A stretch of DNA of 64,000 bases, taken from assembly GCA_051649245.1 (NCBI GenBank), contig JBOFGS010000024.1, positions 31,465 to 95,464 on the forward strand, in the 5' to 3' direction. Below, one piece after another: positions 51,454 through 60,530 of the stretch. The first letter of the stretch is position 1. Every line of letters begins with the position of its first letter. The notes beneath the pieces were generated by a model. That model worked only from the letters and a program-made list of their open reading frames with translations, had not been told where the DNA came from and made no database searches. The position numbers were made by a program, and so were the translations under genes. The stretch is from Brevinema_A sp051649245 (GTDB taxonomy: Bacteria > Spirochaetota > Brevinematia > Brevinematales > Brevinemataceae).

Positions 51454-52485
51454 TTAACGTTGGACTCTACCAGAGCCATTTCCTTTCATAAGATTAAGTA
51501 CTTCATCTTTAGAAACTAAATTCCAATCGCCCGGTATCGTATGTTTTAAACAAGATGCAGCCACTGCAAATTCTAAGCTTTCTTGGGGATTTTTTTCAAA
51601 AAAATGAATTCCTGAAATTAATCCAGCAGCAAAAGAATCTCCTCCACCTACTCGATCTATGATATTAGTAATATGATATTTTTTAGAAATATAAAGATTA
51701 TTATTTGTATAATAGACAGCAGACCAATTATTATGGTCAGCACTGATACTTTCACGAAGAGTCGTTGCTACTCCTTCTAGATGTGGAAATTTTTGTATTA
51801 CGCTTTTGATGAGTGGCAGATAGTCTTGTGCTTCCAAATGACCTTTAGTAATATCTGTATTTAAAGGAATATCGAGTGAAAGCTGGATATCTTCTTCATT
51901 AGCAATGAGTAAATCAACATATCTTACAATTTCCGGCATAATCTCTGAAGATTTTTTGCCGTATTTCCATAATTTTTTACGATAATTCAAATCACAAGAA
52001 ATTTTTATATTTCTTTTTTTAGCTTCTTTCACAATATCTAAAGTTAAATTTGCAGCACTTTGGGATAGTGCTGGAGTAATTCCTGAAATATGGAGCCAAT
52101 GAGCATCAGAGAACGCTTTATCCCAATCAAAATCTTGAGATGTAGCTTCGGTAATAGAAGAATTTTCTCTGTCATAAAGAACAGTAGATCCTCTTTGGTT
52201 AGATCCTTTTTCTACAAAATAAATTCCTAAGCGATTTCCACACCATGCTATTGCCGATGTATCAACTTTTTGTCCGTTTAGAAGTTCTTCAGCTTTTTCT
52301 CCTAATGCATTTTTAGGAAATGCGGAAATATAGCGTGATGGAAGTCCAAAACGTGAACAAGATACACATACGTTTGCTTCTCCACCGCCAATAACAGCTT
52401 CTAAAGTAGGGCTTTGTAATAGTCTTTCGTGACCTAATGCTGAAAGACGGAGCATGATTTCACCGAATCCGATAATATAAGACAT
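51454..52485 (-). CDS. kdgK: 2-keto-3-deoxygluconate kinase
   Basis: It phosphorylates KDG to KDPG, the fourth step of glucuronate breakdown. The 343-residue PfkB-family protein has IIGFGEIMLRLSA at the start, VIGGGEANVCVSCSRFG near residue 31 and the catalytic RVGGGDSFAAGLISG near residue 278. It overlaps eda by one base and is the last gene of the glucuronate operon. Confidence 0.9.
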   Translation of the reverse strand: MSYIIGFGEIMLRLSALGHERLLQSPTLEAVIGGGEANVCVSCSRFGLPSRYISAFPKNALGEKAEELLNGQKVDTSAIAWCGNRLGIYFVEKGSNQRGSTVLYDRENSSITEATSQDFDWDKAFSDAHWLHISGITPALSQSAANLTLDIVKEAKKRNIKISCDLNYRKKLWKYGKKSSEIMPEIVRYVDLLIANEEDIQLSLDIPLNTDITKGHLEAQDYLPLIKSVIQKFPHLEGVATTLRESISADHNNWSAVYYTNNNLYISKKYHITNIIDRVGGGDSFAAGLISGIHFFEKNPQESLEFAVAASCLKHTIPGDWNLVSKDEVLNLMKGNGSGRVQR

Positions 52486-53114
52486 TATCTTATCTCCTTT
52501 AATAATTCATGTGCTTTTTCAAAACGATGTTTTAGTTCTTTCCAATCTTTTTTAACAAGAATCTCTCTTGAGCATAACCAAGATCCACCACAAGCAAAAA
52601 CATTTTGTTCTGATAAATATTCTTTTACATTTTCTAATTTAACTCCACCAAGGGGCATAAATTTTATTCCCATATGGGAATAAACAGGAGCCATTGCTTG
52701 AAGCCATTTAATTCCACCAAAGACAGAGGCTGGGAAAAATTTGATATATTTGTGTCCGTATCCAAGGCATTGTTCAATTTCCGCAGCAGTGACAGCGCCT
52801 GGAATGTAGTGGTAACCTTTTTTTTGGGCATGTTCTAAAAGATTAGGTTGGAATCCTGGACTGATAATGATATCGGTTCCCAAATCTAAAATTTTATCAG
52901 CTTGCTTTGTACTGAATACAGTTGCAGCTGCTCTAGGAAGAGAAGGATAATCTTTTGCTAAAATTTCTAAAGCTTTGTAAGAATATTCTGTTCTCATTGT
53001 TAGTTCTATTGCAGGTAAATATTCCATAGCACAATCTGCAATATGTCGAAGTTCCTCTTCTGTTTCAACAACAGCAACAGGAATAATAGAGACAGAAACA
53101 TATTTATTAAACAT
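52485..53114 (-). CDS. eda: KHG/KDPG aldolase
   Basis: It splits 2-keto-3-deoxy-6-phosphogluconate into pyruvate and glyceraldehyde-3-phosphate. The 209-residue protein is of family length, with the catalytic Glu in AIELTMRT near residue 37 and the Schiff-base Lys in KYIKFFPAS near residue 130; LGGVKLENV follows. It lies eight bases after uxaC and overlaps kdgK. Confidence 0.93.
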   Translation of the reverse strand: MFNKYVSVSIIPVAVVETEEELRHIADCAMEYLPAIELTMRTEYSYKALEILAKDYPSLPRAAATVFSTKQADKILDLGTDIIISPGFQPNLLEHAQKKGYHYIPGAVTAAEIEQCLGYGHKYIKFFPASVFGGIKWLQAMAPVYSHMGIKFMPLGGVKLENVKEYLSEQNVFACGGSWLCSREILVKKDWKELKHRFEKAHELLKEIR

Positions 53115-53122
53115 ATATTCTC

Positions 53123-54532
53123 CTATATATTAAAATATTTTTTTGCGTTATTAAAAGAAATATCTTGAATAATTGTTCCTAGATAGTTTATATCATTTGG
53201 TGCTTGCCCTTCTTCTACCCAGTTACCGATAATATTACAAAGAATTCTTCTAAAATATTCATGACGAGAAAAAGATAGAAAACTTCGAGAATCTGTTAAC
53301 ATCCCTACAAATCTAGAAAGTAATCCTAAACTAGCCAGTGCTGTTATTTGTTTTTCCATACCGTCTTTTTGATCATTAAACCACCATCCTGAACCTAGTT
53401 GTATTTTTCCTGGAATATCTCCTTGAAAATTACCAATCATGGTTCCTAACATTTCATTATCTCGAGGATTCAAAGAGTATAAAATTGTTTTAGGTAAATT
53501 TTCTTGTAGATCTAATGTATCCAAATATGCTGATAATTCAGGAGCATAATTTTTATCGTTAATCGAATCAAACCCAATATCAGCTCCGAGTTTATTAAAT
53601 AGACGCGTATTGTTATTTCTTAAAGCACCGATATGAAGTTGCATTACCCAATGATATTGATGATATTTTTTTCCAAGTTCTACTAAAATATAACTTTTAT
53701 ATTGTATTATTTCTTCTGATGAGATCATTTCTCCCGCAAGATGTTTTTTAAATATCTTGGCAACCTGTTCTTGAGAAAAATTTCTTGTGAACACAAACTC
53801 ATCCAATCCATGATCTGAAATAATGCATCCATGTTGGTTAAAATACTCCAATCGAAGAAAAATAGCTTGTAGTAAATCTTCTAAATTGTTAATAGTAACA
53901 TTACATACTTTGCCAAGAGAATTGATATAAGAAGAAAAAGTTGGAAGTTCTATTTTTAGTATTTTATCAGGTCTCCAAGAAGGAGCTACTTTACAAGATA
54001 AATCACTATTGGAAATTTTTTGATGGTGTTCCAAGGAATCGATAGGATCGTCTGTTGTTCCGATAAATTTGAGTTGAAATTTTTCTATAAGCTTACGTGC
54101 TGAAAAATCTGGGGAAAGAATTTGTTTATTTGTTTCTTGATATATTTCAGGTGCAGTTTTTGGATTAAGAAGTGTATCTATATTGAAATAACGAAGAAGT
54201 TCCAAATGAGTCCAATGATATAATGGATTACCAAGAGTTTGAGGTAGTACTTCTGACCAAATATTAAAACGTTCTTCATCAAATTCCGGATCATTCAAAT
54301 GTCCGGTTATTTGTTCTTCTTTAAATCCTGCAGATCTGATTGCTCTCCATTTATAATGATCTCCATCTAACCACATTTCTGTAATGGAACGATATTTTTT
54401 GTCTTCAGATATTTCTTGAGGAGATAAATGACAATGATAATCGATGATAGGCATATCTTTTGCATAATCATAGAATAATTTTTCTGCAGTTTTATTTTGT
54501 AGAAGAAATTTATCTGTAATAAAAGTTTTCAT
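53123..54532 (-). CDS. uxaC: Glucuronate isomerase
   Basis: It isomerises D-glucuronate to D-fructuronate (and galacturonate to tagaturonate), the entry step of the pathway. The 469-residue amidohydrolase-fold protein has the metal-binding IDYHCHLSPQEI near residue 30, and a C-terminal SRFVGMLTDSRSFLSFSRHEYFRR. It follows dctM after 22 bp. Confidence 0.95.
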   Translation of the reverse strand: MKTFITDKFLLQNKTAEKLFYDYAKDMPIIDYHCHLSPQEISEDKKYRSITEMWLDGDHYKWRAIRSAGFKEEQITGHLNDPEFDEERFNIWSEVLPQTLGNPLYHWTHLELLRYFNIDTLLNPKTAPEIYQETNKQILSPDFSARKLIEKFQLKFIGTTDDPIDSLEHHQKISNSDLSCKVAPSWRPDKILKIELPTFSSYINSLGKVCNVTINNLEDLLQAIFLRLEYFNQHGCIISDHGLDEFVFTRNFSQEQVAKIFKKHLAGEMISSEEIIQYKSYILVELGKKYHQYHWVMQLHIGALRNNNTRLFNKLGADIGFDSINDKNYAPELSAYLDTLDLQENLPKTILYSLNPRDNEMLGTMIGNFQGDIPGKIQLGSGWWFNDQKDGMEKQITALASLGLLSRFVGMLTDSRSFLSFSRHEYFRRILCNIIGNWVEEGQAPNDINYLGTIIQDISFNNAKKYFNI

Positions 54533-54554
54533 TGTTTCTCCTTATTTTAGATAA

Positions 54555-55850
54555 TTATATTAAACCAAAATATTTTGGTAAAAATAAGCTGATATTTGGA
54601 ATAAATGTAACCAACAATAAAATAGCAATTAACATAATAAATATCGGAATAAGTTTGGAACATGCTTTTTCGATAGAAATACCTGCTACGCTACATCCTA
54701 CAAATAACGCACTCCCTACTGGTGGAGTACATAATCCTATACAGAGATTAAAAGTCATGATGATTCCAAAATGAACAGGATCAATACCTATCTGTCTAAC
54801 AATAGGAAGTAGAATAGGGGTGAAAATCAAAATAGCTGGTGTCATATCCATAAAAATACCGACTACCAATAAAATAACATTAATCAACAACATAATGATA
54901 ATAGGATTTGTTGAAATAGATAAAATACCATCTGCAACCATTTGTGGTATTTTAGAATAAGACAGAACCCAAGACATAATCGAAGAAGCTCCTATTAAAA
55001 ATAATACAATTCCAGACATACTGATCGTTTCAATAACTATTTTTTTGAAGTTATTAAAATCAAGAGATCGATATATTAACGCAAGAACCAGACTGTAGAG
55101 AGCCGCAATACCGGATCCTTCAGTTGCCGTAAAAATTCCTCTTACAACGCCTCCGATTACTACAATAATCATTACTAAACTAGGAATAGCATCAATAGTT
55201 ATTTTGAGTATGTCTGATTTTGATAATTTGGATTGTTTTGGATATTTTTCTTTAATGGAAAATATTAATGCTATAAGGGATACGCCTAATCCCATTAAAA
55301 TTCCCGGAAGATAACCTGCTAAAAAAAGAGCGGCAATAGATGTTCCTCCACTAACTAAAGAATAAATAATAAATGTATTGCTTGGTGGAATTAATAATCC
55401 TGTTGGGCAGGATGCAATATTGACAGCTGCTGATAATGCGGGATCGTATTTTTCTTTTTTTTGTAAAGGATCAATAATTTTTCCTACAGCTACTTCTGCT
55501 GCAATGGCAGATCCGGATAAAGCTCCAAAAAGCATATTGGAAAGAACGTTAATTTGAAATAGAGGTCCTGGCAATAACCCTGTGAAAATTTTGGCAAAAT
55601 TAATTAATCTGATTGCAAGTCCACCTGTATTCATAATAGAACCTGAAAAAATAAACAATGGAATTGCAAGAAGAGAGAAAGAATTTAATGAATTAACGAT
55701 AGATTGTGCCGCTGTTAATAAAGCAAGATCGAAGGGTAGTAACGTAAACATTACTATTAAAGAAGAAACAGCAATAGAGATAGAAATAGGTACGCCAATA
55801 CATAGTAAAATCGTAAATGATATTACTAATAATAATGCAGGTATATTCAT
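54555..55850 (-). CDS. dctM: TRAP transporter large membrane subunit
   Basis: A 431-residue, roughly 12-helix permease of the TRAP type, which imports a carboxylate with sodium. It contains FSGSIMNTGGLAIRLINFA and LFGALSGSAIAAEVAVGKI near residues 70-125, and the late CTPPVGSALFVG. Its start overlaps the dctQ stop by one base. Position among uronate genes makes glucuronate or a glucuronide the likely cargo. Confidence 0.92.
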   Translation of the reverse strand: MNIPALLLVISFTILLCIGVPISISIAVSSLIVMFTLLPFDLALLTAAQSIVNSLNSFSLLAIPLFIFSGSIMNTGGLAIRLINFAKIFTGLLPGPLFQINVLSNMLFGALSGSAIAAEVAVGKIIDPLQKKEKYDPALSAAVNIASCPTGLLIPPSNTFIIYSLVSGGTSIAALFLAGYLPGILMGLGVSLIALIFSIKEKYPKQSKLSKSDILKITIDAIPSLVMIIVVIGGVVRGIFTATEGSGIAALYSLVLALIYRSLDFNNFKKIVIETISMSGIVLFLIGASSIMSWVLSYSKIPQMVADGILSISTNPIIIMLLINVILLVVGIFMDMTPAILIFTPILLPIVRQIGIDPVHFGIIMTFNLCIGLCTPPVGSALFVGCSVAGISIEKACSKLIPIFIMLIAILLLVTFIPNISLFLPKYFGLI

Positions 55851-56326
55851 TATGATGTTTTCTCCTTTATTAATTTATATAGATCACAAATCTTATAAAA
55901 CATGGTAAATATTCCTGTAATTGGAAGAATTATATATATATATCCCATTGGTATTTGTAACACGGAAGATTTTTGATTCCAAGTAATACAGATAAGTTTA
56001 AATCCTCCGTAAATTAATAAGAAGATTGATATAAAAATAATAATACTAATAGTTATATATGATAATATCTTTTGAACATTAGGAGAGCACTTATCTTTAA
56101 TTAACGATAAAGACAAATGTCTGTCTGCACCAAAACTGTACGCTGCTCCTAAAAATCCAACCCATATTAATAAAAATCTTACTAATTCTTCAGTGAAAGT
56201 TGCAGGCATTTGTAGTATAAACCGTGAAAAAACCTGCCAACAAACACAAAAAAGCATCATATTTATTAATATCATCAATATATTAATTAAGCATGAATCA
56301 ATATATTTTTTTATATAAATAAGCAT
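55850..56326 (-). CDS. dctQ: TRAP transporter small membrane subunit
   Basis: A 158-residue protein with four membrane segments and the DctQ motif VFSRFILQMPATFTEELVRF followed by LLIWVGFLGAAYSF. It holds the large subunit and docks with the binding protein. It starts nine bases after dctP and overlaps dctM by one base. Confidence 0.9.
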   Translation of the reverse strand: MLIYIKKYIDSCLINILMILINMMLFCVCWQVFSRFILQMPATFTEELVRFLLIWVGFLGAAYSFGADRHLSLSLIKDKCSPNVQKILSYITISIIIFISIFLLIYGGFKLICITWNQKSSVLQIPMGYIYIILPITGIFTMFYKICDLYKLIKEKTS

Positions 56327-56335
56327 AATATCTTC

Positions 56336-57334
56336 CTATTCTTTGGATTCTAAAGAACGAATATGATCTATTAATTTTTTATATTGTGGATTTTTTTTAG
56401 CAAAAGCTTCATGCATTGGTAGAACAAGTTTTTTAAATGGCTCTGTATCTACTTTAGTGATTGTTACTTTGAATTCTTTTTCTGCTCGATCAAAAGCTTC
56501 TTGCTCTGATTTCTTCCAAACATCAGCGAAAAATTCTATCGTTTCTTGTGCGGCATTGCTGAATAATGTTTTATCTTCTTCAGATAATTGATTCCAAAAT
56601 AAACTACTTACAACCAGAAAATCAGCTAATCTTAAGTGCTCGTTGAGAGAGAATTGTTTTGCAACTTCAGCATGTCCTGTTTGAACAAGAGAAGGAGCAT
56701 TATTTTCTGCACCGTCGATAACACCTTGTTGTAAAGAAGTATATACTTCTCCAAAGCTTAAAACAACGGGAGTTCCTCCAAGTAATTTTATCATTTCAAT
56801 GGAAGTAGGTGATTCTTGAACACGAATTTTGAGTCCTTTCAAATCTTGAGGAGAATTAATTGCTTTATTTTTCGTATAGAAACTTCTAGCTCCACCTTCC
56901 AAATAAATAAACGGCATAAAACCTTTAGGAATAGTGGTAGCAAAAACATCTCGAACGTATTGACTATCCATTACTTTTCTAAAATGTTCATAATCTTTAA
57001 AAATATAAGGTAAATTAAATACAGCATAAATTTCGTCAAAACTTTCTAAGGCAGCAGAATTAATGTGAGCAAATTGCACAACACCTGACTGAGCTAATTC
57101 AACTACTTGAACGGAATTTCCTAATTGAGCATCGGGATATACTTCTATTGTATAACGACCAGATGATTTTTGATTTACTAATTCTGCAAATTTTTTATAA
57201 GCAATATCAACCGGATACCCATTGGAATGATTATGTGCTAATTTAAGAATTTGAGTTTTTGTTCCTGATGAATCCTTTTGACCACAAGATGTAAATACAA
57301 GTAATCCAATCGATAATATCATTATTTTTTTCAT
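56336..57334 (-). CDS. dctP: TRAP transporter substrate-binding lipoprotein
   Basis: A 332-residue binding protein. The signal is of lipoprotein type (LLVFTSCGQ, Cys17) and not the more common cleavable one. It has LKLAHNHSNGYPVDIAYKKF, FNLPYIFKDYEHFRKV, and the carboxylate-binding Arg region LKGLKIRVQESPTSIEM. A uronate is the expected ligand because all other operon genes act on glucuronate. Confidence 0.9.
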   Translation of the reverse strand: MKKIMILSIGLLVFTSCGQKDSSGTKTQILKLAHNHSNGYPVDIAYKKFAELVNQKSSGRYTIEVYPDAQLGNSVQVVELAQSGVVQFAHINSAALESFDEIYAVFNLPYIFKDYEHFRKVMDSQYVRDVFATTIPKGFMPFIYLEGGARSFYTKNKAINSPQDLKGLKIRVQESPTSIEMIKLLGGTPVVLSFGEVYTSLQQGVIDGAENNAPSLVQTGHAEVAKQFSLNEHLRLADFLVVSSLFWNQLSEEDKTLFSNAAQETIEFFADVWKKSEQEAFDRAEKEFKVTITKVDTEPFKKLVLPMHEAFAKKNPQYKKLIDHIRSLESKE

Positions 57335-57353
57335 TTTTAACCTCTATGATGTA

Positions 57354-58391
57354 TTATTTATTGTCTAAAGTATCCCAAATACCTTGTAAATAGACAGCAC
57401 CTAATGCTCTGTCATAAAGACCGTATCCAGCAAGACCCGTTTCACCCCAAATCATTCGACCATGATCTGGACGGATTGGACCGTTGAATCCTGCATCATA
57501 ATACGCTCTAAGAATTTTTGTGAAATCAATATTTCCGTATGCTTTAGGATGAGCTACTTCTGAAAAATCTTTTTCTCCATCAATACTTACATTACGACAA
57601 TGTGCAAAATGAATTCTTTTTTGACCTGCAAATGTTTTTACCATATCTACACAATCGTTATTAGGATCAATCCCTAACGATCCTGTACAAAAACAAAGTC
57701 CGTTTGCTGGAACATCAACAATAGAAAGTACTCTTTCTAATGCTTGTTTGTTGGTAATAATTCTTGGCAATCCAAAAATTGACCACGGTGGATCATCAGG
57801 ATGAATAGCCATTTTGAGATCGTTTTCAGCAGCAATAGGAATAATGGCTTTTAAAAAATACTCAAGGTTTTTCCAAAGTCCTTCCGTATCAACAGTCTTA
57901 TATAATTCCAATAATTCCAATAATTCGGTATTGGTATATTTAACCCAAGCTGGAAGTGTGAGATTGGGAGATGTGGGATCCATAGCAAGAATTTCTTTAT
58001 GTTTGTAAGTAAGAGCATTGGAGCCGTCAGGAAACGGCGTATCCAATGATGTTCTTGTCCAATCAAATACAGGCATAAAATTATAGGTGATTATTTCCAA
58101 CCCTGCTTTAGCTAAATTTTTGAGAGTAATAATGTAGTTTTCGATATATTGATCTCTTGAGCTTCGACCTAATTTAATATCTTCATGAACAGGTACACTT
58201 TCTATGACTTTAAAATTAAGTCCGTAAGATTCAATATTTTCTTTATATTTTTTTATTTTTTCATATTCCCAAACAGCTCCTGTTGGTTCATCATGAAGAG
58301 AACTAACAATACCCTTCATAGAAGGAATTTGTCTGATATAGTTTAAACTTATAGGATCATTTGACCCATACCAACGAAATGTCATATACAT
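57354..58391 (-). CDS. uxuA: Mannonate dehydratase
   Basis: It dehydrates D-mannonate to 2-keto-3-deoxygluconate. The 345-residue protein is of the shorter Gram-positive-type length, with TFRWYGSNDPISL at the start, KMAIHPDDPPWSIFGLPRI in the middle, metal-binding HFAHCRNV and the late GPIRPDHGRMIWGE. I choose ATG 58391 after AAGGA over an upstream start at 58412. It sits between uxuB and dctP. Confidence 0.95.
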   Translation of the reverse strand: MYMTFRWYGSNDPISLNYIRQIPSMKGIVSSLHDEPTGAVWEYEKIKKYKENIESYGLNFKVIESVPVHEDIKLGRSSRDQYIENYIITLKNLAKAGLEIITYNFMPVFDWTRTSLDTPFPDGSNALTYKHKEILAMDPTSPNLTLPAWVKYTNTELLELLELYKTVDTEGLWKNLEYFLKAIIPIAAENDLKMAIHPDDPPWSIFGLPRIITNKQALERVLSIVDVPANGLCFCTGSLGIDPNNDCVDMVKTFAGQKRIHFAHCRNVSIDGEKDFSEVAHPKAYGNIDFTKILRAYYDAGFNGPIRPDHGRMIWGETGLAGYGLYDRALGAVYLQGIWDTLDNK

Positions 58392-58412
58392 AATATGTAT
58401 CCTTAAAATCAA

Positions 58413-59270
58413 TTAAACTCCTGAATATGAGGAGAATGCTCCGTCAATAGGCATATTAATACCACTCACAAATCCACTTGCTTCATCACATGCTAAATAA
58501 AGAATCGCTCCTATAAGATCTTGTGGTACTCCAAATTTTGCCATAGGGGTTCCTAAAATAATTTTTTGAGCTCTTGGTGAATAGGATCCGTCTTCATTAT
58601 GAAGAAGTTTGTAATTTTGATGTGTTTCAAAGAATCCTGGAGCAATCGCATTAACACGGATACCAACAGGAGCAAGATGTGTTGCAAGCCATTGAGTGAA
58701 ATTGCTGACAGCTGCTTTACTAGCACTGTACATTGGAATTTTTGTTAATGGAATGAAAGCATTCATGGATGAAATATTGATAATATTTCCTTTTTGTGCT
58801 TTTACCATTTCTTCTCCAAAGACTTGACATGGGAGAAGGGTTCCAAAAAAATTTAAATTCATTACCCAAGACATATTTTCAAAAGATAAATCAAAAAAAG
58901 TAATATCTCCTTCTTTTTTTGATTTTAATATGTCAGGAGTATAGTATTCCATTGTAGTGGTGGCTAAAGGAGAATTTCCTCCAGCACCGTTGATTAAGAT
59001 ATCTATTTTTCCCCATTTGTTCATAATTTCTTTACAAGCATTTTGTATTTCTTCTTTTACAAGAACATCAAAGACAACAGGTATCGCTTCTCCACCTAAT
59101 TCGATGATTTCTTTAGATACTTTTTGTGCATTTTCTAAGTTGTGAGTGGCTACTGCTATCTTTGCTCCACAAAGTGCAAGTGCCTTAGCCATTTCACTAC
59201 ATAATATTCCTCCGGCTCCTGTGATAACAGCAACTTGATTGTGTAAATCAACTTTAAATGGTATCTTCAT
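58413..59270 (-). CDS. uxuB: SDR-type fructuronate reductase
   Basis: A 285-residue SDR that by context reduces D-fructuronate to D-mannonate, between UxaC and UxuA in the pathway. It has VITGAGGILCSEMAKAL near residue 16, NGAGGNSPLA near 93, Ser in NISSMNAF and Tyr-x-x-x-Lys in MYSASKAAVSN. It belongs to the SDR group found as UxuB/YjmF in Bacillus and not to the unrelated E. coli UxuB. It is the first gene of the operon. Confidence 0.85.
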   Translation of the reverse strand: MKIPFKVDLHNQVAVITGAGGILCSEMAKALALCGAKIAVATHNLENAQKVSKEIIELGGEAIPVVFDVLVKEEIQNACKEIMNKWGKIDILINGAGGNSPLATTTMEYYTPDILKSKKEGDITFFDLSFENMSWVMNLNFFGTLLPCQVFGEEMVKAQKGNIINISSMNAFIPLTKIPMYSASKAAVSNFTQWLATHLAPVGIRVNAIAPGFFETHQNYKLLHNEDGSYSPRAQKIILGTPMAKFGVPQDLIGAILYLACDEASGFVSGINMPIDGAFSSYSGV

Positions 59271-59451
59271 GTGTACCTTCCTTTGAATTATTATTTTTTG
59301 TGTTATATTTTTATAAGAATGAAAAAAATACTATTTTTCAACTCACATTCTGTATAAAATGAAGTCTTAAAATATCTATTAATTTCTTTATCTTTTGTCT
59401 GACATTAAAAACTTTCCAAAGTATTATATGGATATATTATAATAGAATATA

Positions 59452-59497
59452 AAAAAATGTCTATAGAAAATATATATATTTTTTATAGACATTTTTT
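59452..59497. terminator. 46-bp nearly perfect palindrome, probable bidirectional terminator
   Basis: The whole stretch is self-complementary except for one G-T pair (59466 with 59483). It starts with A6 and ends with T6 around a TGTCTATA stem, so it can terminate transcription from either side. Confidence 0.75.
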
Positions 59498-59783
59498 ATT
59501 TAGAATTGTCATGTGAATTGAAACAGATGAATCAAGGAAAAACCTTGATTGTTGATGAAATTAATAAATGCCAGTTTTCTATAAACAAGAAAAGAATAAA
59601 TTAACAATCTTCTTGAAACGATACAAATCCATGCTGATGTTCTTATTTAAATATTTGGATGATGTAATGATCAGCGAACTAATATACGAAAAGAATAGTT
59701 AACAAATTTTTATAATTATTATCAAGTTTAATTATATATAAAACAAAGAAATAGTATGTTTGATGGACATATATTAATATGTA

Positions 59784-59811
59784 TTGATTTCAAATGGATA
59801 TTAATTATAAT
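59784..59811 (+). promoter_or_regulatory. Promoter of the RarA-like gene and EIIC gene
   Basis: TTGATT (59784-59789), 16 bp, TATAAT (59806-59811). Confidence 0.5.
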
Positions 59812-59913
59812 GACAATATAAATTAATAAGTTAAATGATCAAACTAAACTTTTCCTTATCAAAGGACGATGATCTTTAAATGATAAATCTAAGACTAAAA
59901 AAAGGAGTAACTT

Positions 59914-60522
59914 ATGAGTTTTAGCCCTGACCCATGGAGCCGTGTAACAACAAGAAATGGATTTGCTGGAGATGAAATTCTTTCATCACTTCAAAAATCC
60001 ATACGCAGAAGTTTGGTAGAAGAAGCATGTGAATTTGCATATGAAATGTATATTACATCTCCTCAAATGGAAGATAAATTATGGAGAAGATTGATGACTA
60101 TTTCTATTGAAGATATAGGAATGGGCGATCCTAATGCAGCTATTCTTATCAATAATCTAGCAACAATGAGATTGAATTTCGCTTATGCTGACGGAGATAG
60201 ACCTATCTATTTCATTCATGCGATACGTTACTTATGTGCTTGCGAAAAAGACCGCTCTTCGGATTTGTTGAAAAACATTATTATTAAAGGATTTGCTAAT
60301 GGCAAAACTCCAGTTGTACCTGATTATGCTTTAGATAAGCATACCCAACGTGGTATGGCTATGGGACGAGATTCAATGCATTTTCTTACAGAAGCAAGTA
60401 AGGTTATTCCTCAAAAAAAAGTAGATAATGATTACTATGAAAGATATTTAGAGATAATAAAAGAATTTGACCCTAAAAAATCAGTAGAAACAGCTTTCAA
60501 ATATAATAATTGGCAAGAATAG
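59914..60522 (+). CDS. Stand-alone protein resembling the RarA/MgsA C-terminal region
   Basis: A 202-residue cytosolic protein. GFAGDEILSSLQKSIRRS, then EDKLWRRLMTISIEDIGMGD (about residues 53-72), echo the C-terminal tetramerisation region of the clamp-loader-like ATPase RarA, where ASEDIGLADP is conserved. No AAA+ ATPase part is present. The start after AAGGAG is clear, so this is a complete small protein. It ends eight bases before a PTS EIIC gene and shares its promoter, an odd partner for a replication-type domain. Function unknown. Confidence 0.65.
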   Translation: MSFSPDPWSRVTTRNGFAGDEILSSLQKSIRRSLVEEACEFAYEMYITSPQMEDKLWRRLMTISIEDIGMGDPNAAILINNLATMRLNFAYADGDRPIYFIHAIRYLCACEKDRSSDLLKNIIIKGFANGKTPVVPDYALDKHTQRGMAMGRDSMHFLTEASKVIPQKKVDNDYYERYLEIIKEFDPKKSVETAFKYNNWQE

Positions 60523-60530
60523 GATTAAAA

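Larger units (their letters stand above)
59271..59913. other. 643-bp divergent intergenic region
   Basis: It holds the long palindromic hairpin at 59452-59497 and the rightward promoter at 59784-59811. I found no convincing leftward promoter for the glucuronate operon and no regulator gene. The region between 59500 and 59780 shows nothing recognisable. Confidence 0.5.
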
